64,000 nt of DNA, taken from Cryptomeria japonica. Taxonomy: Eukaryota; Streptophyta; Pinopsida; Cupressales; Cupressaceae. Made by a program: the position numbers and the translations under genes. Within the stretch, counting starts at the first letter, position 1. Each line of letters begins with the position of its first letter. Of the stretch, positions 42,108 through 53,961 are shown in pieces. The notes below the pieces were generated by a model. That model saw only the letters and a program-made list of their open reading frames with translations. It had not been told where the DNA came from and did no database searches. Location of the stretch: assembly GCF_030272615.1 (NCBI RefSeq), contig NC_081411.1, positions 838,538,136-838,602,135 of the forward strand. Reading direction: 5' to 3'.

Positions 42108-42440
42108 TAGCTTTGATTAGCTTGATTGATAGAGTAGCTCTAAGTAACCGATTTAGTTTCTGATGTAAGAGCTTAGCAGAGTTTTTGAGTAAACTCAATG
42201 AATGATTAAAAAACCATGATTGATAGGTTTAAAAATGTTTTGATAGCATAAGTTGCTTCAATTTGATTTGATAGATAGATTTGATGATTTATTTTTTATG
42301 TGATTGATAGATTTGATGATTCAGTTTTGATTTGACAGATAGATAGCATAGTTTGCTTCAGTTTGATTTGATAGATAGCTTTGATTAGCTTCAATTTGAT
42401 TTGATAGATAGATTTGCTGATTTAGTTTTGATGTGATTGA
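42108..42440. repeat. TE-H 3' UTR tandem repeat, right part
   Basis: Continuation of the TTGATAGATAGC repeat after element I, running up to the start of the antisense ORF. Confidence 0.7.
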
Positions 42441-42458
42441 TTTCTCTTGACAAAATAG

Positions 42459-44577
42459 GATAAACTTGATGTTCTCCAGTGTTGGGAGAAATTACTCGCA
42501 GTGCGTCATTTAGTTCCAGAGTTGACCCAGGCTGAGATTAGACATATAGATGCCTATGGTTTACACTATTTATTGTATATGCCTGAGATTACGCATAATA
42601 GAGGATTATTGACAGCATTGGCCAAGAGATGGCACAGTGAGCATAACACTTTCCACCTGCCGATGGGTGAGATTAGTGTGACTCTTGAGGATGTCTATAG
42701 GATTCTGCATATCCTAGTGACTAGTGAGCTTGTGCAGCATGATTATCAGGATCAGGTTGGGACAGAGGATTGTAGAGCTATGTTTGCTGATGATAACATT
42801 GGTAGAGGAGAGAGCAGATGGGTTGATATGCTGATGTATTATGAGGCTCTTCCTATTATTCTTGCTGGTTTGATTGAAGGATTTATATGTCCTGATAGGA
42901 GATCATGAGGCTTTTCGGTTGGATGGGGTGAGATTCTCCTAAGTATGATGCAACATCATACTTGATATGCTTGGGGTGTTTGTATGTTGGCACATTTATA
43001 TCATGATCTTCATTAGGTGGTGTATGATGAGAGTGCGAGTTTATCTACTGGATGCACTTTATTGTAGATCTGGTGCTGGGAGCACATTGTTGTTACCCAG
43101 CCTATCCATCATAGAGTGCATGGAGAGAGGCAGCCATATGTGTATTTTTATGCAGGTATTCTTACTCAACATAAGCTGGGTAAGATGGAGTATTGGTGTT
43201 GGGTGCTGGATTCATTGGACAACATTATTTGGAGACCATATCTTGATTGTGAGCCATGGATGGATGATGTACAAACATTACCATTCATCATGCAAAGTAG
43301 ATACCTCATTGGTCGAACACCTTTCATTGTTGAGTGATAGTTGATTGGTTGGATTTTGAGACAGTTTGGTATCATCCAGCCTATGTCTACTAGTGTGATG
43401 ATATATGCTTGGCGTTACAAAGATAGACAAGATTGGGGACCTTCCTTGTCATTTGAGATTGATTGTGCAGATTTTGTGGCTACTCTGAGAGTGGCTTATG
43501 ATATGAGATTACACATTCTTGATCCTGGGGTTATTGCAGATTATGCTCGATATATATTAGCTCATCCATTTCCTCGCATTACTGATCCAACAGATCCTCC
43601 TCCTAGCTTAGGAGATGATGAGGATGACTTAGATGATCTATTTTCTAGGAGACACAGACAAAGATGAGAGTTTAAAGCTGCTCATGAGGCTGGGGGAGGT
43701 GGAGATGATGGTGGGGATGGAGGTGGTGTTGGTTGGAGTCCTAGATGGAGGGGAGGTCAATTAAGAGTCCATGGAGGACCATTTGGACTGGCTAGCAAGA
43801 CTAAGAGAGTATGTCCTATGGGTGGGAGAGATGTTGGATGGATTGGGATGGAGCATGGTAGGGCAGGTATGAGATCACCGAGAGGGTTGCCATTGATAGG
43901 AGGCAGGGTGACAAGACTGGATGGGAGTTGCGGGAGAGGTATTGATTTTGGACAGATTTAGCCAGATCCTAGGGTTATTGCAGTGCATGGTGGAGATGAT
44001 GAGGATCCTAAGGATTATGTTCCCCTGATTAGATGATGGGTTTGGAGAGTTACTCAGACCAAGATTCCAACAGTTGGACAAGTTGCTAGTGAGGGGATTG
44101 GGGTTCATGCACCACAGCATGATGCACTAGAGCAGGATGCAGTAGTGCATGATATGCTAGAGCAAGATGCACCAGAGCATGATGTGTCAGGGCAGGATAC
44201 TATTGACAATCTAAGAGCATAGATTGATCAACTTTAAGCATAGGTGCAGACTCTTATTACTGAGTGGGATAGAGCTGTTAGGAGATATCAAAATACTCAG
44301 GGTCTTCTAGATCATATTCAGCAGGTTGGATCAGGTACTCCCTTGGTGGATACTATTAGAGCATTAGTTTGAGCTAGGAAGGAGACTTCCCACTGGCGAT
44401 GATGATATGAGGAGGTAGTTGCAGAGAGCTAGAGAGTAGGTAGTTATCATACCACCATGCTGATGGATACTAGCAATGGTGGGGTCATGGGAGATAGGCA
44501 TCTGGAGGATCTTCTCGCCCACAGCCACAGAGATGGACAAAGTTAGGTGGTAGTGGTACAGGACAGCCGTGACTTGA
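42459..44577 (+). pseudogene. Plant mobile domain (PMD) ORF, antisense within TE-H
   Basis: One frame of about 706 codons with no frameshift, opposite to H's gag-pol. The N-terminal third matches the plant mobile domain of MAIN/MAIL-like proteins: LLTALAKRWHSEHNTFHLP, then GEISVTLEDVYRILHI. The middle continues the domain (QPYVYFYAGILTQHKLGKME, then YLIGRTPF). Next come an acidic stretch, a Gly-rich segment (43690-43900), repeated HDxLEQDA-like units (44105-44205) and a coiled coil. Stops include TGA 42906 and several TAG. No ATG opens the frame: after a TAG at 42456 it begins GATAAACTTG, preceded by a T-rich stretch ending TAG that could be a 3' splice site. PMD proteins in the host act in silencing; a role here is inference. 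Confidence 0.7.
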
Positions 44578-46495
44578 TTTGAGATATTTGTATTGTTTAT
44601 TTGATATCATTATGTACTTGGACTTTTATTATTTTATGATGATCTATATACAGACATGGATTCTATATGATGATGATGATTTCATATGATTGTTACTCTA
44701 TTTTATGATGATGCTTTGTATGATGATGATCTTTATGCTTTGATTATATGGATGTAGTGATTATATGTATGATGTTATGTATGTTATTCTATTTGATGAT
44801 GATACTTCATATGATGATGCAATGATAAATGCTTTTGTTGATTTTTGATTTTGATGACCTTGGATGCAAATGGAAATGATTTCTAACTTAAATGATATGA
44901 ATGCAATGATCTATACAGATTTGCACATGAATGATTGATTTTCTTTTTATTTGTGATGATGTAAATGTAAATGATATATATGAAATGTTTTTGAGTTTTT
45001 ATTTAATGTTTATAATGATTATGAATCTAAGTGCAAAGATGCAACTAAATGATCATTAATGGAATGATAATGTAAACTAAAATGATGATACACTAAATGA
45101 GGAATAAAATGCACTTAATTGGATGCAAACTAATGCAATTTTTGAAATGAAATGAAATGAAATGGATAATGATTTAAAATGATTCTGAAATGAATGCACC
45201 TATAATGAGAAAATGCAATTTTGTTTTTGTTTGTCCAAGTATACTCAATCATGATTTATGACCATTGATCTGTTAATGAAATGAAATTCTTATAATGCAA
45301 CTCACAAATGAATGCGTATAATGCAACTGAATAATGAGCTAATGAAATGATCTAACTAAAAATTGTATTGCCATTCTTCATATGCTATCTTGTAACAATG
45401 CTTGATTTCATCATTGAGCTTTAAATGTTGTAAGAAAATGCAAGCAACTTGACATAATGATTCAAGATGACTTGAGTATTTCTTACATGGATTTTGATAT
45501 AGCAAGTTAATACAAGCAACTTGATATAATGAGTCAAGTTGACCTGAATATTGCTTGCAGAATAGATAGGGATTATCTCCTTTCATGCATGACTTGGATC
45601 ATCCTCCTTGATCTTTTGCCAATCATATCCTAAGACAAGTTCATAATGTAGTAAGAGATAAACCACAGACAACAATCAAAGAAAATAATCATGCCTCATC
45701 ATATCTTCTCTAGACATGGACATCCTTGAGTTGTATAGAGTACATGATTAGCAATAAAATCAAGATATAAAGATTGAATCTTGTATGTCATTCACATGTT
45801 CTTATGGTCATTAACTGATATAATCATCTTGACGAATGATCTTTGATAATCCTTTATTACTTGTTGATTGATTCTTCAGTTGTTGAGTTTCATGATTCAG
45901 TTGTTGATGAAATGCCTTGATTTTTGTTGCTTGGTTGCTCATTATCTGTTTCAAAATCCTAGGTGTTTTTGGTTTTTCTAAATTTTTTGAATGTTGTGGA
46001 TTTTTCAAAGATTTCAAAAGATCACCTTAGCAAAACAGAATCAGGATTTTGCCCTCAGTGGAAACAAAGATTTATTATGGATATATGAATTGATCAAGAT
46101 CCAAACCATAGCGGGATACAAATGCAGATATGATTGATTCTAATAAAATATAAGACAGTGACTGCAACAAGTATGTCAAAGATTTATAACTGTTGGTAAG
46201 CTGCATATTTCTTGCTAAATGTTTCAGAGAAATGGATTTGAAAGATGGAATGGATAAGCTAGGATATGATGGAAGTGATAGATGCAATATGATGGAGTGG
46301 ATAGGTGCACAAAGTGATCTCATAGATGGAGGAACTCACTTTTTAGATAGCACCTATTTATCAAGTTTTCAGTGTGTAAATTTATTACATTTTTTTGGAT
46401 TTTATATGTTTTTTATTTTCTCAGGACTTTATATGATTTTTTGATTTTCTCAGGACTTTATATGCTTTTTATTGAATTTCTCAGGACTTTATATC
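44578..46495 (-). other. TE-H 3' region between integrase and PMD ORF
   Basis: AT-rich, low-complexity DNA: ATGATGATG-rich at 44635-44830 and AAATGAAATG-rich at 44990-45350. A weak near-duplicate (CAAGCAACTTGA and TTGACCTGAATA words) lies around 45440-45560. I see no supported gene. Confidence 0.45.
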
Positions 46496-47794
46496 TCAAG
46501 CATAGAACTTCTTGAGATAGATAGAATTGATAGGTTCATCAAACCAATCACCTTGAGGTGTAGATAACTTGTATGCTCCTGATCCATATGTTGGTACTAT
46601 GACAAAGGGCCCTAGCCAATTCGGTTCAAATTTTCCCTTCTTTTCCCGGTCTTGCTGATTTCTTGGATTCTCCCTTAGAACTATATCCCCAATTTGGAAA
46701 ATATGCGGCTTGACTCTATGGTTATAGCTTCTTGCCATTCTTTGTTGATATACTTTCAAATGTTTTGTTGCATTTTGACGACATTCTTGAATTAATTCTA
46801 GCTCCTGAAGTCGAGAGAATCATTGTTCTTCTTCTGGTATAAGACCGTGCAAGGATACACATAGAGAAGGTATCTCTACTTCTATAGGTAATATAGCTTC
46901 TAATCCATAGACCAGACAATATGGAGTTGCCCCTATTGGAGTGTGGACGCTAGTTCAGTATGCCCAAAGAGCAGGATTTAGCTGAATGTGCCAATCTTTT
47001 CCAGCTTCATTGACTGTTTTTTTCAAGATTTTCAAGATAGTTTTGTTTGATACCTCAGCTTGACCATTACCTTGTGGATAATATGGAGTAGAGAACCTAT
47101 GTTGGATATGAAATTGTTCATATAGCTCTTTCACATCTTGATTTTTGAATCGTCTTCCATTATCAGTGATAATGGTCATAGGAACTCCATAGTGACAGAT
47201 TATGTAATTCAAGATGAATGATGATATTTGTTTTCTTGTCACTGTTGTTAAAGGCACTGCTTCAATCCACTTAGTAAAATATTCAGTAGCAATCAAAATG
47301 AACTTATATCCATTAGAAGATGAGAGATTGATCTTTCCCACCAAATCAACACCCCACTGTGAAAATGGCCATGATCCTATCATAGGATATAACTCTTGTG
47401 TTGGTGCATGAATTAGATTTCCATGGATCTGACATTGTTTACATTTTCTAGCATAGGTGAATGAATCTCTTTCCATAGTAGGCCAAACATAACCCATACA
47501 AATAAGTTTCTTAGCCAATGTTAAACCACTTGAGTGTGTACCACAAATACCCGCATGAATGTCATTAAGAACTCTCTTAGATTCATCTTTTTCAAGATAT
47601 CTCAACAAAGTACCATCTAGACCATGCCTATATAGGATATCAACAATAATAGTATAGTGAGAGGATTGACGGATAAAGTTTCTTCATTGACTATGAGATA
47701 ATTCAAGAGGAAGGATATGATCTTTCAAATATTGGTAGGTTTGACCATATAAGGATTGACTGGTTCTTGATATATGGAAAATTTGATAGGTATG
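46496..47794 (-). pseudogene. pol: TE-H integrase
   Basis: Gypsy integrase, same frame as the RT part. Zinc-binding HHCC: HAGICGTHSSG and CKQCQIHG near 47555-47430. Catalytic triad visible: WGVDLVGK, IITDNGRRF and Glu in QGNGQAEVSNK. The C-terminal part has KFEPNWLGPFVI and ends SIYLKKFYA, a typical gypsy integrase tail. The main breaks are a stop at 46955 and one further stop near 46816, so the domain is otherwise well kept. Confidence 0.85.
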
Positions 47795-49845
47795 CTAGGA
47801 TTGAATGGTAGGGGTTAAGATATCTTCCACAAGAAATTCATAATGCTGTTGATTCTCCTTATTTTGCAAGAGAGATGCTATTTTAGCCATTGCATCTGCT
47901 ACTTTATTCTCATTTCTGGGAATTTGGGTGAATGTGATTTCTTTAAAGTGTTCTTTAAATTCCTCCACTAGTTGTTTGTATGGCATAAGCTTATCATACT
48001 TTATTTGATATTCATCATTTATTTGATTAATGATAAGTTGTGAATCACCATAGACATGTAGTTCTTTGACATTCCATTCAATAGCCATTTTAAGCCCTAT
48101 AGCCAATGCTTCATACTCTGCAGTATTATTGGTGCATGGAAATTGCAGTCTATACGATTTTGGAATTGTGTGTTCTTGAGGTGTGATGAAAAAGATTCCT
48201 ACACCTAATCCATATTGAGTATAAGAACCATCAAAGTATAATTCCCAAAAGTTTGTACTTATTGTCAAGATATCTGCATCAGGAAATTCGATGTGCAATG
48301 GCATGTTATTGTGTAGAGGTGCATCAGTGAATTGATTAGTGATGACTTGTCCCTTGATAGCTTTTTGGTCAACATATTCTATGTAAAATTCACTTAGTAT
48401 CATAACCCATTTGGTTAATCTCCCTATCAATATTGACTTGCTCAATAGATATTTGAGAGGATCTATCTTTGCTATTAGTTTTACAAAATGAATCAACATA
48501 TAATGTCATAGCTTTTGAGTTGAAAATACAATTGCTAGACATATCTTTTCAATTGAGGAATAATTTAACTCATAGCCAACAAGTGTTCTACTGATATAAT
48601 AAACTGCTCTTTCCTTTCCTTCATCATCATGTTGAGCTAGGAGAGCGCCTAATGATACACTTGTTGCTGAGACATAGAGTAACAATGGTTTCCCTTTGGT
48701 TGGTGATATTAGTACTGGAGGACTCATAAGATATTATTTTATTTGTAAAAAAGCTTCTTCACATTTTATATCCCATTTGAATGGAACATTTTTATGTAGA
48801 ATATGGGTAAATGGAAGACATCTATCAGCCAAATGAGAAACAAATCTCCTGATTGATTGCAACCTTCCTTGTAAAGATCTCAATTGACTTATGTTCTTGG
48901 GTGACTCCATCTCCATGATAGCTTTAAATTTTCTAGGATCAACTTCGATGCCACGAGCTGATATAATGTATCCAAGGAGATTTCTAGAGGTTACCCCAAA
49001 TGCGCATTTCTTTGGATTTAATCTCAATTGATATCTTTCCAGCCTGTCAAAAATCTTGCTTAAAATGTTCAAATGTTCTATTCTCATGTGATATTTTGCA
49101 AGTATGTCATCAACATAATCTTCCATGAATGTATGCATCATGTCATGAAAAATTATCATCATAGCCCTTTGATAAGTCACTCCTACATTCTTAAGCCCAA
49201 ATGGCATAACATTCCAGCAATATGTTCCCCACGCACAGGTGAAAGATGTTTTCTCTTGATCTTCAGGTGCAATTCTTATTTGATTATATCCTAAGAAGAC
49301 ATCCATTAATGAAAACATCTCATGTCCTACTAATAAGTCTACTATGATATCAATGTTTGGTAGCAGGAAATCATCTTTTGGAAATGCTTTATCCACATCT
49401 CTAAAATTTGTGCAGACTCTTATGCTCTTGTTTGGTTTTGATATTGGTACAATACTTGAAACCCATTTGGATAAGCAACTAGTCTTATGAAACCCACTTC
49501 TAATAGTTTCTTGAGCTCAGTTTTGACAAGGAGATCAATATGCAGATGCATCTTTCTTAGTTTCTGCTTAACATGTTTTTCTTTTAAATCCACATTGAGA
49601 TGATGCATGAGAAGATCTAGGTTAAGTCCTAGCATATCTGCATAAGATCAAGCAAAATTTATTTGTCTTTGCTTAAAGAATTCCATGTATTCTTTCCTCT
49701 CTCTTTCTAATAATGAGGCAGCAAAATGAGGTATTTTAGGATCTTTTGATGTATCAATGTTTACTGCTTCTATTGGTTCTATTATGATAGTAGAACTCTC
49801 TTGAAAATATGCAGGAAAAATGTCAAACTTTCCATCTTCTGGCAC
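47795..49845 (-). pseudogene. pol: TE-H reverse transcriptase with two RNase H domains
   Basis: RT from VKQKLRKMH (about 49580) through YVDD at 49106-49117, with FSLMDVFLGYNQI and MPFGLKNVGVTYQ. One frameshift near 49450. The ancestral RNase H (about 48727-48500) reads LLLYVSATSV, without the acidic residue. A second, archaeal-type RNase H (about 48244-47870) has the expected Asp, Glu and Asp: LYFDGSYTQYG, NNTAEYEALAIG, VYGDSQLII. An inactive first plus an acquired second RNase H is the hallmark of the Tat lineage. Otherwise one frame through to integrase. Confidence 0.85.
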
Positions 49846-51149
49846 CTCAATGAGGTTTTCACCATAAAATACACCCTTTGTTTTCTCTTTTGATTGATCG
49901 AATGTTGCATGAAATGGTTTTCAATAATAGGTCTCTTTCTTTGTTTTATTTCACTTTTGTGACTGGAAAGTTTGGCATTCTCTTGACTATGAGAAACATC
50001 ACTTGATTCTACAATGGAAGATATCTTAGGATGGATGGGTTCAACAATGTTAAGGTACACGGCTAAGTCATGATCATTGGAAAAGACATTTAGTTCGGGG
50101 TTGTCTAAATTATCCCAATCAATTAGTTTAGGATGCAGAAGGGGTAAATCATAATCACTGTCATCATTAGGTATTTCAATGTTCATGACATAATGATCAT
50201 AGCTTGGCGTAGAATAGGTATTGTCATAGATTAAATGTTTTTGAGAATTGTCTTTCTCAAGCATTTTCGAATTAGTCTTAACAAGATTAATATTAGCATT
50301 TTGTAGTTCACACTCAAGTGGTCCTTCAACTGACGTTTGTCCCTTAAACAAATGGATTATATCCACATGCACATCTTTGATACTACAAATTATTTCTTGA
50401 TTGACCTCATTTGCATTTTGGAGTTAACATATTTGTGTATATGGTAAAGTGGATTCTTTTAATAGATTTTGTCTTCTTTCAAACTCAACTTCTTCTAGAC
50501 TAATTGTTAGTCCAACTTGATTATTTCTTATCTCTTCCATGGTTCTTCCATATCTGATCCGTGTTTGTGCTTCTTGTGGCATTGCTTCTCTATCTTTGTC
50601 ATTTCCTTTCCTTTTTGCATACGCCTCTTTTCTCCAGATTCTGAGTTTTTCTTGCCTTCTTTTTAACTTCATCTTTTGTTTTGCTATAGACAATTCTTCT
50701 TTCATGATAGCTACTTGATCTTCATTATGTTCTTTACTTGATGTAGTGGATAAGACATCTGGACTCCATGTGTATTCATTGGTGTCTATTTCTGAATCCT
50801 GATTCAAGATTACTCCACTATACCATACTAGAATGTCATATGGAGCAAAGAGTTATCTGATTTCTGCCATCTCTATTTTTACTACTTTTGGAATATCTTG
50901 TTTAGATTTTGCCTTTGTTTTTATTTTCAAAACTTGTTGACAAGATTTTTCTTCACCTTGGATGATAATCTCTTCCTCTTTCTTTTCATGTTCTTCTTGC
51001 TTCTTTTGTTTATTGGTTACTGTTTCAACCGCTTGATGTAGCTTTTCTTGCCAATTTTCTTCTTTAGAAACTGATTTCTTTCTCCACTTTTGTTGTTGAT
51101 GATTATGTTGCTTTTGATTTAATTTTAGATATCCTAACCCGGATTTATC
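49846..51149 (-). pseudogene. TE-H linker between protease and RT
   Basis: About 430 codons in the gag-protease frame until a frameshift near 49905. No domain recognised. It begins with a Lys/Glu-rich stretch and has a strongly basic helix (KQKMKLKRRQEKL near 50680), then an acidic region rich in Asp and Asn. It may be a polyprotein spacer. Confidence 0.55.
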
Positions 51150-52079
51150 TTATGTGGATTGTGAGTGTGGACAAATAGGTTCTGAAATACCTTGATGTTG
51201 CTTACCAATTGGTCCTTTTCCTTCATATCCCATCTCTTGCATGATTTCATATCCTTTGCCATATTGTTTTATGGGAATATTGACTTTTTTTGTTGTTGCT
51301 ATAGTTTTATCTTCATATTTGTATAACCAACCTAGAATTTCTTTGTCTTCATTTTCCTCTTCAAGAGTTTCAGCACTAACAAAGGTTCCTTTAAACATAT
51401 GTTTTGATTTTCCTGATGTCTTTGATTGAATATCTGTAGGCTTTCCATATGACTTAGGGGAAAGTGGAAAATTTTGCAAAGAATACTTTCCCATTCCCTC
51501 ATCATTTAACTTGAGCTTTTCTTCAAAAGTTTCCCATAGCTTTGCTTGAATTTCTTTAGTAGGATATACTGATTCTCTATTATGTGGAACTCTTGTATCT
51601 TGTGTTGGCTTCAAATTATTGCAATATTGACTCAAATCTGCAATTATAGTGATTTCTTTTCCTTCATGAGGAAACTTTACACATTGATGATATGTAGAAG
51701 GAACTGCTTGCATCTTGTGAATCCATGGTCTTCCCAAAAGAATATTGTAGGAGAGGTTCAAATCTAAAACTTGACACAATGTATCATTTTCCACAGGTCC
51801 TATCTTTATTGGTAGCAAAACAATTCCTTTAGAAGAACATTCTGCTTCATCATAAGCCTTGATGGTTATTTTCTTTTCTAGGTCTACTGCATTCTCTGAA
51901 TATCCCAAAGCTTTTATCAAACTTAATGCACAAATGTTTACGCCAGCTCCTCCATCTATGAGCACATGTTTGACATGATTTTTATTTATGGAGACTTCAA
52001 CATATAAGGGAGCATTGTGAGGATGTTGTAAGGATGCATCATCATTTTTAGAAAATGATAAGCAATGAGGAGCTACAAG
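51150..52079 (-). pseudogene. pol: TE-H aspartic protease with G-patch-like motif
   Basis: Retropepsin with VLIDGGAGVNICALSLI near 51965 (Asp kept) and ILGRPWIHKMQAVPSTYHQ about 90 residues on, typical of Tat proteases. The C-terminal 35 residues (51260-51165) carry YGKGYEIMQEMGYEGKGPIG followed by KQHQGISEPI, a glycine-rich G-patch-type motif that usually binds RNA. It joins gag in frame across a TAG at 52080, and ends in a TAA at 51150. Confidence 0.8.
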
Positions 52080-53944
52080 CTATCCTACCATATTTTGGAA
52101 CCGATCTATATCCAAATCTTTTGAAACTGTTGTTTCCACTAAATCTTTCTCCAAAATGTCCTTATGCATAGGTGAAATCTTGAGAAGTTCCAGAATTGAT
52201 ATTTGAGCAGGTATTCGTTGTAATTGCTCTACTAAATTGTATTGTTGTGGATTGGGTGTTGGGTCTTTTTCTATACCTGGAAAGGTAACCTTTTCTTTGC
52301 TTCTCGTGATAAAATTGATTGGCTCTGAAGATGGATTTTCATTAACAATAATCACATTTACTACATCATCGTAGGTATAAGTGTAATTCACCTTGGTTTT
52401 TCCTTTGTCATCTTTTAATTGGGATGATTCACCTTTGTCATAATTCAGAAGTGATGTTTTAAAAGCCAAGTGTGATTTGTTTGTCTTATGGCTATCCATT
52501 GTAATGGCTCTGTTATCGATTAGATCTTGGATAAGGTGTTTCAATATTTGACAATCATTTGTTAGGTTTCCTTTATTCTGATGGTAATTACAAAAATGAT
52601 TGTCATTCCACCAATTGGGCTTGACTAGTGGTTCATAACTTCTTGCTTCTAGAAAAACAATCAATTTGTTAGCAAGTAAAGTTTTTAGAGCTGATTCCAA
52701 AGATTCTCCAATGTTTGTGAATTTCCTTTGCGGATTGGAGAAAAAGGACTTAGCTTTATAGTTTTCTAGATTGTTATTTCTTGGGATTTGACTTGATAGA
52801 TTGAAAATTGGTTGTTGTTGTTTTGTAGTACTATTATCATCATTCCCTTCATTGCTGACATTCCTATTCTTTGACCAGAACTCAAGTTTATCATTGTTGT
52901 TGTTGTTGTATGTATTATTATAAAATTTTAGTTCTGCTTTCTTTACCATTGCGTTCTCTATTTTCAGACCATTCTCAATCATTTTAGCAAAAGAGGGATG
53001 ACATTGCATCCTTAGTCAATAACTCATTTCACTGATAAGATTATCAATGAATATGTCCATTTTTTCTTGATCAAGTACATCTTTGGGATACCTATTAAAC
53101 ATGCATTTCCATCATTGCAAGAAAATCATAAAGGATTCAACATTCTTTTGTTTAACATTACAAAGATCCAACATTGTTATTTCATTCCTTATATTATAGG
53201 ACTATTGTGAAATAAACCTATTCACAAGTTCTTCAAAGGATTTGATTCCAGATGGTAATCTTGAAAATCACTCCATTGATTGTCCATTTAAACACCTAGG
53301 AAAAAGACACATAAGGTAAGTTTCATCATGAGCAAATTCCATGCTCATAGTACAAAACTCCCTAATGTGATCTTGAGGATCAGATTTTCCATCGTATTTG
53401 TCATATTTAGGAATCTCACAATGTTGTGGAAATAGTATCATATTCAGATTTTTATCAAAAGGATATGGACATATATCTTCTAATGAATATTTCTTGGAGC
53501 TTGTCCCATTTTGCATGTCTTGTATCTGTTGTTGTAGAGTTTGTATTTATTTAGTAAGGTTTGAAAATGGATTATCCATATAGTTTCTCCTTATTTCTTC
53601 ATGAGTTCTCTTATCACTACGCTCTTTTCTTGTGTCATCCTTCTCTTTCCTTGTTTCTTCATTACTTTCTTTGTTTACATCTTCGTTATTTGGATCATTT
53701 GTGTTTTGGGTGTTACTTGCCTCCACATCTTGTTTCAAGCTTTCTATGTTAAATTCTTGTGGTAGTTTAGCTCCAGATTTTGCCAACATCAAGAGATACT
53801 TTTCTTTTTGTTTTGCCAACAATTTTTCCATTAGCCTATCAAATTTGAAATCTTGCTCAAGGTCTCTAATGGTGCTATTGATTGCTTCTTTGTCAATAGC
53901 AGAAATCCAAAAGTGTGGAATACAGGAGTATCTTCTTCCTCCAT
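52080..53944 (-). pseudogene. gag: TE-H gag (Ty3/gypsy, Tat type)
   Basis: Start proposed at ATG 53944, with a one-base loss in a T-run near 53910 restoring the frame that opens at 53831. The retrotransposon gag domain (53440-53040) shows PKYDKYDGKSDPQDH, MCLFPRCLNGQSME and a later CMFNRYPKDV. A single degenerate knuckle-like CNYHQNKGNLTNDC lies near 52600. It continues in frame into protease. Stops are mainly TAG/TAA in the 53010-53270 stretch. Confidence 0.8.
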
Positions 53945-53961
53945 TTATTATTGCTTTCTAA

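Noticed and set aside
46075-46323. Extra gene between integrase and the PMD ORF
   Set aside because: Short, low-complexity, no homology, and overlapping ORFs on both strands.
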